8,020 nucleotides of DNA from a candidate division Hyd24-12 bacterium UBA5074 (lineage in GTDB: Bacteria; Fermentibacterota; Fermentibacteria; Fermentibacterales; Fermentibacteraceae). Within the stretch, counting starts at the first letter, position 1. Each line of letters opens with the position of its first letter. The notes below the pieces were generated by a model, which was not told the DNA's origin, made no database searches, and was given only the letters and a program-made list of their open reading frames with translations. Position numbers and translations under genes: made by a program. The stretch is taken from the NCBI GenBank assembly GCA_002414865.1, contig DIAQ01000024.1, positions 1 through 8,020 of the forward strand, given 5' to 3'. Of the stretch, positions 1-6,412 are shown piece after piece.

Positions 1-308
1 GCCGTCAGGCTCCCCTCCTCGAAGACCGTATCGTTGTTGGCGAGGACCACGATTCCCTCGGAGACTCCCGCCAGCGCGCGGTTCGCTCCGGCGGCGAATC
101 CGAGGTTCTGCCCGGAACGGACCAGCTCGAACCAGGGCTCGGAGCCGAACTCCTCCGCGGCCGCCCTGTCGGAGCCGTCCGTGGACCCGTTGTCGAATAC
201 GGTGATCCGGGCGCCGGCCGCCGCCAGCTGGGGCGCCAGAGAGCGCAGCATCCCGGGCAGGACCCGGGCTCCGTTCCAGTTGAGCGTGACCACGCGGAAG
301 GCTGCCAC
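1..308 (-). CDS. Family 2 glycosyltransferase, N-terminal part (cut by window edge)
   Basis: This is the first 102 residues of a GT-A fold, family 2 glycosyltransferase that would transfer a sugar from a nucleotide-sugar donor, probably onto a surface glycan at the cytoplasmic face. The N-terminus reads VVTLNWNG (residues 6-13), the usual first beta strand of rhamnosyltransferase-like members. FDNGSTDGS (38-46) is the nucleotide-binding strand and loop. NLGFAAGANRAL (68-79) is a signature of the rhamnosyltransferase/WbbL-like branch, and ANNDT (90-94) holds the acidic motif where a DxD-type metal site is expected. The start is GTG at 308. An AGGG lies 7 nt upstream, overlapping the stop region of the M23 gene, which is only 10 nt away, so the two are probably co-transcribed. 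The family is clear; the acceptor and donor cannot be told. The gene continues beyond position 1. Confidence 0.88.
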   Translation of the reverse strand, partial: MAAFRVVTLNWNGARVLPGMLRSLAPQLAAAGARITVFDNGSTDGSDRAAAEEFGSEPWFELVRSGQNLGFAAGANRALAGVSEGIVVLANNDTVFEEGSLT

Positions 309-318
309 GGCCCTTCCC

Positions 319-1341
319 TCAGCCTCCGGCCATGGCGCGGTTGCAGAGGTCTACGAAGGCGCGGAAGCCCCGCAGGTCCGCCCCGTCCAGACTCCTGTGC
401 GAAGTGCCGAAGAACAGGATGGGATCGATCGGATACCCGTTCTCGTCATTGATCTGGTAGTGGAGATGCGCCGAGTAGGACCTTCCCGTATTGCCCACCG
501 ATCCGATCACGGCTCCTGCCTGGAGCTGCGCGCCAACGCTCACCTGCGGCGCCAGCTCGCGGAGGTGCAGGAATATCTCCCCGTACCCTCCGCCCATGGA
601 GATCTCGAGGCAGTTTCCGTTATAGGCGCTGTTCCAGTTAGTCCTCACGACGGAGCCGCCCCGGGCCGTTCTCACAGGGGTGCCCTCGGGCGCCTTGAAG
701 TCGATGCCCGCGTGCTCGTGGTCCCCCCTGGGCTCGCCGTAGATGCCGGTGATCTCCTCGAAGGTGGATACGGGCAGGGTGTTGAGAAGCTCAGCTATCT
801 CGGTGCCGTCGGAGTAGAAATAGGATGGGTAGTGATCGCCCGACTTCCTGAACTGGTAGACGCCGAACGAGCCCGACGGCTGCCCTCCGGCGGGGCTGAA
901 GTACAGGGCGATCGTGCGGTTCTCGATCTCTCCCTGGCTGTCGGCATAGAGGACGCAGATCGAATCGCCGGCGCAGATGTCGGTCCATGGATCCAGGCGC
1001 CACCACAGGCACCTCACGACATGCGCCGAGAACACGTCGGGATCTTCGACTCCGGCCGCCTCGGCCGACGAGTAGAGCGAGCCGTGAATCCTGAACGCAT
1101 AGACGGTGGCTCCGGGGAGGACCGACTCCAGGGTGTCCGCAGATACGGTATCCGGCGTGGCGAGAGTGTCGGGAATCATCACGGCGATGGTTTCCGGGGC
1201 GATGACGGCCGCGCTGTCACCCCTGACCGAGTAGCTATCCGACGTGATCACGAAGACCGGCTCACCGGGCTGTCTCCTGCAGACGACGAGCGACAGGACC
1301 AGCACAGGCAGGAAAAGCCTCTGGAAGCGGATGCGGGGCAA
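319..1341 (-). CDS. M23 (LytM/MepM-like) peptidoglycan endopeptidase
   Basis: This 340-residue exported protein probably cleaves peptide cross-links of peptidoglycan. Residues 7-21 form a hydrophobic export segment ending in Cys21, after which the protein is polar and Thr/Pro/Asp-rich (about 30-75). Residues 80-190 resemble the N-terminal domain of MepM/OapA-type M23 proteins: GSLYSSAEAAGV (87-98), then WRLDPWTDICAGDSICVLY (114-132). The catalytic LytM domain covers about 198-312. It has HAGID (His210, Asp214) as the HxxxD zinc motif, His259 in the YGEIFLHL strand, and HLH (292-294) as the second zinc motif. All expected metal and catalytic residues are present, so activity is likely. The start is TTG at 1341 with GGAG 5 nt upstream. 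It is transcribed divergently from the response regulator and leads into the glycosyltransferase gene. Whether it is a lipoprotein is uncertain because Val precedes Cys21. Confidence 0.9.
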   Translation of the reverse strand: MPRIRFQRLFLPVLVLSLVVCRRQPGEPVFVITSDSYSVRGDSAAVIAPETIAVMIPDTLATPDTVSADTLESVLPGATVYAFRIHGSLYSSAEAAGVEDPDVFSAHVVRCLWWRLDPWTDICAGDSICVLYADSQGEIENRTIALYFSPAGGQPSGSFGVYQFRKSGDHYPSYFYSDGTEIAELLNTLPVSTFEEITGIYGEPRGDHEHAGIDFKAPEGTPVRTARGGSVVRTNWNSAYNGNCLEISMGGGYGEIFLHLRELAPQVSVGAQLQAGAVIGSVGNTGRSYSAHLHYQINDENGYPIDPILFFGTSHRSLDGADLRGFRAFVDLCNRAMAGG

Positions 1342-1355
1342 GTGGTCTCCAATGC

Positions 1356-1369
1356 GTCAATTAGTTGAC
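1356..1369. repeat. Perfect inverted repeat in the divergent spacer (possible operator)
   Basis: GTCAA (1356-1360) and TTGAC (1365-1369) are exact reverse complements separated by TTAG. The dyad lies between the divergent M23 and response regulator starts and overlaps the rightward -35 box. A binding site for a dimeric regulator is possible. The arms are only 5 bp, so chance cannot be excluded. Confidence 0.4.
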
Positions 1370-1393
1370 ACCAGATGTCCGTGTCGGCAGTAT
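1365..1393 (+). promoter_or_regulatory. Candidate sigma-70-type promoter for the signalling pair
   Basis: TTGACA at 1365-1370 is a perfect -35 consensus. Seventeen bases later CAGTAT (1388-1393) matches the -10 consensus at the key A2, A5 and T6 positions only. Transcription would begin near 1400, giving a very short leader before the AAGGGG at 1404-1409 and the ATG at 1413. The -35 overlaps the GTCAA/TTGAC dyad. Candidate based on sequence only. Confidence 0.4.
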
Positions 1394-1412
1394 GTGAACA
1401 ACGAAGGGGAAT

Positions 1413-2786
1413 ATGCCAGCAGGAGCGAGGCACTCGCACAGGATACTGATAGCCGATGACGAGGAGGGCGTGCGCGCGGCCCTCACCGAGATGCTCAAGG
1501 CCGAGGGATTCGCGTGCACGACTGTAGCCGAAGGCAGGGAGGCCCTCCGATCCCTGCGCACCGGCAGGTACGACGTGGTCCTCGCCGACGTCAGGCTTCC
1601 GGACATGTCGGGCCTCGACCTCCTCACGCTCATACGCGAGAAGTACCCGTTCCTCCCGGTCATCGTGATCACCGGGTTCGCCTCCATCGAGAGCACCATC
1701 GGGGCTCTCAGGAGGGGGGCGGTGGACTACCTCCCGAAGCCTTTCAGCCGGGACGCGGTCATAGCCGCCGTGCAGCAGGCGCTGGCGGCGGGCACGGCGA
1801 GGGGAGCCGGCGGGGGCGGGACGCCCGAGATCATCTATCGCTCGGTCGGGATGGCGGCTGTCGTCGACCTCGTCAGGCGGGTCAGCAGGACGGACAGCAC
1901 CGTGCTGGTGACGGGCGAGAGCGGAACAGGCAAAGAGTTGGTTGCCAGGGCTATACATCGTATGAGCAGGAGGGCGGGGCAGCCCTTCGTCAGCGTGAAC
2001 TCCGGCGCGCTTCCCGAGGGCCTGCTGGAGAGCGAGCTCTTCGGACATGTCCGGGGCGCCTTCACGGGTGCGGTCAGCACCTCCCTGGGTCGTTTCCGCG
2101 TGGCCGACGGAGGCTCGCTCTTCCTCGACGAGGTGGGCAACATGAGCCCCGCCATGCAGGTCAAACTGCTCCGGGTGCTCCAGGAGCAGGAGTTCTCGCC
2201 CGTGGGGACATCCGAGAGCATCAAGGTCGACGTGCGGCTGATAGCCGCCACGAACAGCAACCTGGAGGCAGCGGTGAAGGCCGGCGGCTTCCGGGAGGAC
2301 CTCTTCTACAGGATGAACGTCATCGAGATCTCCATTCCACCCCTCAGGGAGAGGAAGGACGACATCATCCTGCTGGCCGAGCACTTCCTCTCAGCCCTGG
2401 CCGGGAAGAGGCACATGGAGAAGTGGGTCCTCCAACCCGACGCCCAGGCCGCCCTGATGGCCTACGCCTGGCCGGGCAACGTGCGCGAGCTCGAGAATGC
2501 GATGGAGCGAGCCACCGTCCTGTGCGAGGGTTCGTCCATAGATGCCTCCGCGCTCCCGGGGAGGGTCACAGGGGCCGGGGAGAGACCCACGCTCCCGGAT
2601 GGAACCATCGGCGGCGCCTTCGACCTCCCAGTTCTGATGGACGAGATCGAGAAGTTCTATATTCTCATCGCACTGAGGAAGACGGCCGGGAATCGTTCCG
2701 CCGCGGCGGAGTTCCTGGGCATGAAGCGCACAACGCTCCTGGCAAGGATGCAGAGCCTCGGACTAGGCAGAGAGAAGCCACGATGA
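1413..2786 (+). CDS. NtrC-family sigma-54-dependent response regulator
   Basis: This 457-residue cytoplasmic transcription activator would, when phosphorylated, hydrolyse ATP to open sigma-54 RNA polymerase promoters. The receiver (about 9-125) has acidic residues Asp15/Asp16, phosphoacceptor Asp59 in VVLADVRLPDMSG, Thr87 and Lys109. A glycine-rich linker (129-137) leads to the AAA+ domain (about 141-375). Walker A is GESGTGKE (168-175), and GAFTGA (215-220) is the intact sigma-54 contact loop. Walker B is SLFLDE (235-240), followed by the arginine-finger region FREDLFYR (293-300) and WPGNVREL (353-360). A Fis-type helix-turn-helix closes the protein (about 426-452, NRSAAAEFLGMKRTTLLARM). Length and order are standard for the family. 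ATG 1413 follows AAGGGG with a tight 3-nt gap. The stop overlaps the next start as ATGA. No kinase gene or convincing sigma-54 target promoter is visible in the window, so the regulon is unknown. Confidence 0.95.
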   Translation: MPAGARHSHRILIADDEEGVRAALTEMLKAEGFACTTVAEGREALRSLRTGRYDVVLADVRLPDMSGLDLLTLIREKYPFLPVIVITGFASIESTIGALRRGAVDYLPKPFSRDAVIAAVQQALAAGTARGAGGGGTPEIIYRSVGMAAVVDLVRRVSRTDSTVLVTGESGTGKELVARAIHRMSRRAGQPFVSVNSGALPEGLLESELFGHVRGAFTGAVSTSLGRFRVADGGSLFLDEVGNMSPAMQVKLLRVLQEQEFSPVGTSESIKVDVRLIAATNSNLEAAVKAGGFREDLFYRMNVIEISIPPLRERKDDIILLAEHFLSALAGKRHMEKWVLQPDAQAALMAYAWPGNVRELENAMERATVLCEGSSIDASALPGRVTGAGERPTLPDGTIGGAFDLPVLMDEIEKFYILIALRKTAGNRSAAAEFLGMKRTTLLARMQSLGLGREKPR

Positions 2787-4732
2787 TCGAAGCCCCGAGA
2801 GTCCTCGTAGCCGATGACGACGCCGCCGTCCGGCAGGTCTGCCGCGCAGCGCTCGAGATGTCGGGCTGCGAGGTCGTGGAGGCCGCCGACGGCACCAGGG
2901 CGGCCTCCATGCTCGAATCCACCTGCTTCAGCCTGATCCTCACGGACGTGATGATGCCCGGCGAGAACGGCCTGCAGATCCTCGAGCAGGTTTCGTCCAC
3001 CCATCCCGACACCCTCGTCATCCTGATCACCGGCTATGGGTCCATCGAGATGGCCAAGAAGGCCATCATCAAGGGCGCCTTCGATTTCATTACAAAGCCA
3101 TTTCGGATCGACGAACTCGTGGCCACCGCCGAGCGCGCTCTCGAGGTGCGGCGCCACATGGTCACGGACCTCCGGATGGAGCTGTCCGAGCTGCATGACC
3201 TGACCTCGGCCTCGGACATCACGAGCGAGGACCTGCCGAGTTACGTGAACAGGCTCTGCAGAGCCATCTTCCGAAGCTTCCGAGCCGACGCGGCAGCCGT
3301 CTTCCTCGACCCGGCCAAGGACAGGCCCGCCGCCGTGGTCGGAGAATCCCTCTTCGACGACCGCTCGTGGGCCTCGCTGGCGCGGCTCGCCTCCTCCACG
3401 CGGGACGGTCTCCTCATGGAGCGCGGCGCTCAGCCCATCCTCTACACCGATCAGGGAACTGCCGCCGTGATGGGGCTGTCCCTGAGAAGGCAGGATCGCG
3501 ATCTGGGCGCCTGCCTCGTGGCCCGCGTCTCCTCGTGCGATCCCTTCACGGAGCGCGACCTGAAGCTGCTGAAGCTGTTCCAGGCCCACGCAGCGAACCA
3601 GATCACCAACTACCAGCTCACCGAGGACCTGAAGAGGGCCGCGGGCGAGCTCGAGAGGGTGAACCTGCTCACGTCCACCTTCTCCTCCAGCCTCGATACC
3701 ACAAGCGTCCTGGAGGCCGTGGGACAGGGCATGCGCGACTTCATGCCCTTCGAGGTCCTGGGTGTCTTCCTCGCCGGGCAGGGCGTCCCGTCGCTGGGCT
3801 ATGTGCTCGCCGACGAGAGGATCCCGTTCGGACCGCTGAAGGACATCTTCTCCAGGAACGTCTCCCCCGTGACGGGCAGGGAGGAGTTCGAGGAGGCCTG
3901 GAAGACGGCGGCGTTCGAGACGTTCGGCCCGACAGGCCCCTCGGCCGGTCTCGAGGGCATCGAGTGGAAGAGCTACACGCTGGGCGAGCAGGGAACGCTT
4001 CGCGGGGTCCTCCTCGCGGGCATGCCCTCCGGACTCGAGGAGGCGCTCAGGCTCCAGAGGTACCTCCCCATCCTGGCCGGCGCCGCCGTGGCCGCCCTGG
4101 GCAACGCGCACATGCACCAGACGGGCGAGCGCAACTACATCCAGACCATCTCGGCCCTCGCGGGGGCCGTCGACGCCAAGGACCCCTATACCAACAACCA
4201 CTCCCGCAACGTGACGGCATATGTCCTCGCCATGGCGGACTACCTGGGGCTCCCGGACGACGAGAGGGAGGAGCTGAGGCATGCGGCCCTGCTCCACGAC
4301 ATAGGCAAGATCGGTGTGCCGGAGGCCATCCTCAACAAGCCCGGCTCCCTCACCGAGGAGGAATACGGGATCATCTGCACGCATCCGGACATCGGCTGCC
4401 GGATCCTGAGCCCGGTGACCGCGCTGGCCGAGATACCCACCACTGTGCGGCACCATCACGAGCGCTTCGACGGCAGGGGCTACCCCGACAAGCTGGCCGG
4501 CGAAGCCATCCCCTACCACGCCAGGATACTGGCGGTGGCCGACGTGCTCGACGCCATGACCACGGACAGGATCTACAGGCCTGCGCCCGGGCTGGAGTAC
4601 GCCATCTCCGAGCTCCGCTCGAACGCGGGTTCGCAGTTCGACCCATCGCTGGCATATGCCTTCATCGATGTCCTCTCGCAGAGGAATCCTGAACAGCTCC
4701 GCCAGGAATACGGCTCAGAGGTGTCCCGCTAG
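2783..4732 (+). CDS. Response regulator: receiver-GAF-GAF-HD-GYP (c-di-GMP phosphodiesterase)
   Basis: This 649-residue protein is predicted to hydrolyse cyclic di-GMP under control of receiver phosphorylation and of ligand or redox input to its GAF domains. The receiver spans about 4-122, with Asp11-Asp13, phosphoacceptor Asp55 in LILTDVMMPGENG, Thr83 and Lys105. Residues about 145-275 look like a GAF domain. Residues about 295-445 look like a second, more divergent one, joined by a helical linker (276-295). The HD-GYP domain (about 452-635) has His473, HDIGK (505-509), HHHERFDGRGYP (557-568) and the later ADVLDAMTTDRIYRP (586-600). Its metal-binding and GYP residues are all present, which favours an active enzyme. 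The reading frame is open far upstream, but the ATG at 2783 is right: it starts just before the receiver and overlaps the upstream stop as ATGA. No transmembrane segment is seen. Partner kinase and ligand are unknown. Confidence 0.93.
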   Translation: MIEAPRVLVADDDAAVRQVCRAALEMSGCEVVEAADGTRAASMLESTCFSLILTDVMMPGENGLQILEQVSSTHPDTLVILITGYGSIEMAKKAIIKGAFDFITKPFRIDELVATAERALEVRRHMVTDLRMELSELHDLTSASDITSEDLPSYVNRLCRAIFRSFRADAAAVFLDPAKDRPAAVVGESLFDDRSWASLARLASSTRDGLLMERGAQPILYTDQGTAAVMGLSLRRQDRDLGACLVARVSSCDPFTERDLKLLKLFQAHAANQITNYQLTEDLKRAAGELERVNLLTSTFSSSLDTTSVLEAVGQGMRDFMPFEVLGVFLAGQGVPSLGYVLADERIPFGPLKDIFSRNVSPVTGREEFEEAWKTAAFETFGPTGPSAGLEGIEWKSYTLGEQGTLRGVLLAGMPSGLEEALRLQRYLPILAGAAVAALGNAHMHQTGERNYIQTISALAGAVDAKDPYTNNHSRNVTAYVLAMADYLGLPDDEREELRHAALLHDIGKIGVPEAILNKPGSLTEEEYGIICTHPDIGCRILSPVTALAEIPTTVRHHHERFDGRGYPDKLAGEAIPYHARILAVADVLDAMTTDRIYRPAPGLEYAISELRSNAGSQFDPSLAYAFIDVLSQRNPEQLRQEYGSEVSR

Positions 4733-4763
4733 GCAGGAATCCTCGGGCGCCGCGCCAACGACC

Positions 4764-4780
4764 CGCCCCGGAACGGGGTG
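4764..4780 (+). other. GC-rich hairpin in the leader between the HD-GYP gene and eno
   Basis: CGCCCCG (4764-4770) can pair with CGGGGTG (4774-4780) around a GAA triloop, with one G-T wobble. It sits in the 61-nt gap, 5 nt before the eno ribosome-binding site. No T-run follows (the next bases are CAACTGG), so it is not a standard intrinsic terminator. A processing or leader structure affecting eno translation is possible, or it may be incidental in GC-rich DNA. Confidence 0.3.
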
Positions 4781-4793
4781 CAACTGGAGGAAT

Positions 4794-6098
4794 ATGTCCG
4801 AGATAGTAAATGTGATCGCGCGACAGATAATCGATTCCCGGGGCAACCCGACTGTCGAGGCCGAGGTTCTCCTGGAGGACGGATCGATGGGCCGCGCAGC
4901 AGTTCCCAGCGGAGCGTCCACCGGGGATCACGAGGCTCTGGAGCTTCGCGATGGAGGAGATGCCTGGAGAGGCAAGGGGGTCATCCGCGCGGTCGAAAAC
5001 GTCATCACGAAGATCGGACCCGGCATTGTGGGCTTCCCCGCCTCTGACCAGGTGCTGATCGACGAGCTGATGATCTCGATGGACGGGACGCCGGACAAGA
5101 GCTCACTGGGTGCCAATGCCATCCTCGCCGTCTCGATGGCGTGCGCCCGCGCCGCTGCGTCGTTCTACGGCATGCCGCTCTACCGCTACATCGGCGGACC
5201 TGCGGCGACCGTTCTCCCCGTTCCCATGATGAATGTCATCAACGGCGGCAGGCACTCGGAGAACAACCTCGACCTGCAGGAGTTCATGATCATGCCCGCC
5301 GGCTTCCCCACATGGTCGGAGGCTCTCAGGGCCGGCGCCGAGATCTTCGGGGCGCTGCGCGATCTCGCGTCGAAGAAGGGCATGTCCACGGGCGTGGGCG
5401 ACGAGGGGGGCATCTCGCCGAACCTGGCATCCAACGAGGAGGCTCTCGATTTCATCGTAGCCGCCATCGAGAAGGCCGGCTACAAGCCCGGCAGCCAGGT
5501 GTTCCTGGCCCTCGACCCCGCAGCCAGCGAGTTCTGCTCCGACGGCATCTACCGGATGCACGGCTGCGAGCCGATGGATTCCGTGAAGCTCGTGGGCTAC
5601 TGGGAGAAGCTGGTCGCGGCCTACCCTGTCGTCAGCATCGAAGACGGTCTCGCCCAGGACGACTGGGATGGCTGGCGCCTGCTCACGAGCCGCCTCGGCA
5701 ACCGCATCCACGTGATCGGAGACGACATCTTCGTCACGAACGTCGACCGCATCAGGAAGGGCATCGAGCTGAACGCCGCAAACGCCGTGCTCATCAAGCT
5801 GAACCAGATCGGCACGGTGACGGAGACCCTCCGCGCCATCCAGCTCGCCCACAGGAACTCGATGAGAGCGGTCATAAGCCACCGCAGCGGAGAGACCGAG
5901 GACACCTTCATCAGCGATCTCAGCGTGGCGACCGCGAGCGGCCTCATCAAGTCGGGCTCCCCCTGCAGGACCGATCGCGCCGCCAAGTACAACCAGCTCC
6001 TTAGGATCGAGGAGGATCTGGGCAGCACCGCCTCCTTCGCGGGGAAGAGCGCCCTGCCGGTCCCCGCGCGCCCAGGGGAGGCGCCGGCGGCGGGATGA
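4794..6098 (+). CDS. eno: Enolase (phosphopyruvate hydratase)
   Basis: This enzyme converts 2-phosphoglycerate to phosphoenolpyruvate in glycolysis, and the reverse in gluconeogenesis; it is cytoplasmic and Mg-dependent. At 434 residues the length is typical. Visible motifs are SRGNPTVEAEV (15-25), the mobile loop SGASTGDHEALELRD (39-53), NGGRHSENNLDLQEFM (150-165, with His154 and Glu163), GDEGGISPN (202-210, catalytic Glu204), metal ligands Asp241, Glu283 and Asp310, catalytic Lys335 in LIKLNQIGT (333-341), SHRSGETEDTFISDL (362-376) and Lys386 in IKSGSPCR (385-392). The active site is complete. A Pro/Ala-rich tail of about 13 residues follows the usual C-terminus. The frame is open further upstream, but the ATG at 4794 with GGAGG at 4786-4790 starts exactly at the family N-terminus. 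The stop overlaps ftsB as ATGA. Confidence 0.98.
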   Translation: MSEIVNVIARQIIDSRGNPTVEAEVLLEDGSMGRAAVPSGASTGDHEALELRDGGDAWRGKGVIRAVENVITKIGPGIVGFPASDQVLIDELMISMDGTPDKSSLGANAILAVSMACARAAASFYGMPLYRYIGGPAATVLPVPMMNVINGGRHSENNLDLQEFMIMPAGFPTWSEALRAGAEIFGALRDLASKKGMSTGVGDEGGISPNLASNEEALDFIVAAIEKAGYKPGSQVFLALDPAASEFCSDGIYRMHGCEPMDSVKLVGYWEKLVAAYPVVSIEDGLAQDDWDGWRLLTSRLGNRIHVIGDDIFVTNVDRIRKGIELNAANAVLIKLNQIGTVTETLRAIQLAHRNSMRAVISHRSGETEDTFISDLSVATASGLIKSGSPCRTDRAAKYNQLLRIEEDLGSTASFAGKSALPVPARPGEAPAAG

Positions 6099-6412
6099 GG
6101 AACACCGCGACCGGGCGGAGGAGGGCATCACGCAGGTTCACCCTGCTCCTCTGCCTGTGCGCCGTGGCCATCCTGGCCTTTGCGCTGGTCTTCAACAGGC
6201 ACGGGCTCCTGTCGATCGCCGGGCTCGAGAGGGAACTGGAATCCACGGAGGATTCGGTGGACAGCCTGAGGGCTGATGTCGATTCCCTCCGGCTGCAGAC
6301 CGTCAGGCTCCAGGCCGACTCGGCGTTCATCGAGAAGGCCGTGAGGGAGATCCTCGGCTGGGGACGCCCGGGAGAGTTCATCATCCGCATCCCCCGGGAG
6401 GGGACGCGCTGA
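6095..6412 (+). CDS. ftsB: FtsB/DivIC-family septum formation protein
   Basis: This small (105-residue) bitopic inner-membrane protein probably belongs to the divisome sub-complex with FtsL and FtsQ/DivIB. It has a short basic N-terminus (RRRASRR, 8-14), one transmembrane helix (about 15-33), then a coiled coil (about 38-80) of ELESTEDSVDSLRADVDSLR type. It ends in the family-typical AVREILGWGRPGEF (81-94) and IIRIP. Direct linkage to eno is the classic arrangement known from Escherichia coli and many other bacteria, and strongly supports the call for such a short protein. The start ATG overlaps the eno stop as ATGA. A GGGGAGG lies 13 nt upstream, rather far, so translation may rely on coupling to eno. 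FtsB and DivIC are hard to separate by sequence. The 3' end contains the strong ribosome-binding site of the next gene. Confidence 0.88.
   Translation: MRNTATGRRRASRRFTLLLCLCAVAILAFALVFNRHGLLSIAGLERELESTEDSVDSLRADVDSLRLQTVRLQADSAFIEKAVREILGWGRPGEFIIRIPREGTR
6397..6401 (+). promoter_or_regulatory. Ribosome-binding site that decides a CTG start
   Basis: GGAGG at 6397-6401, within GGGAGGGG (6396-6403), lies 7 nt before CTG 6409 and inside the last codons of ftsB. It is the best-placed Shine-Dalgarno in the area. No ATG, GTG or TTG in the correct frame is within its reach. Confidence 0.6.

Noticed and set aside
34..1368. Long plus-strand open frame (444 codons) opposite the M23 and glycosyltransferase genes
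   Set aside because: It is antisense to two genes with clear family motifs, shows no recognisable domain and has an Arg/Gly/Val-rich composition typical of a high-GC shadow frame.
1248..2384. Minus-strand open frame overlapping the sigma-54 regulator
   Set aside because: Antisense to a complete NtrC-type protein, no domain, and it also runs through the divergent spacer and into the M23 gene.
1514..2782. Upstream in-frame extension of the HD-GYP protein
   Set aside because: The frame is open, but this part is out of frame with the regulator and reads as low-complexity shadow. The receiver begins at the ATG at 2783, with an ATGA overlap.
2657..4519. 620-codon minus-strand open frame opposite the HD-GYP gene
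   Set aside because: Shadow of a well-supported gene; no motif or plausible initiation context.
3367..4692. Plus-strand 441-codon frame inside the HD-GYP gene
   Set aside because: Overlaps GAF and HD-GYP coding sequence in another frame and is rich in Arg/Gly/Pro, as shadows in GC-rich DNA are.
4656..4793. Extended enolase N-terminus
   Set aside because: It would overlap the HD-GYP gene and add 46 residues absent from the enolase family. ATG 4794 has GGAGG just upstream and begins at the family N-terminus.
5103..6131. Minus-strand open frame opposite eno
   Set aside because: Enolase on the plus strand is certain; the antisense frame shows no domain.
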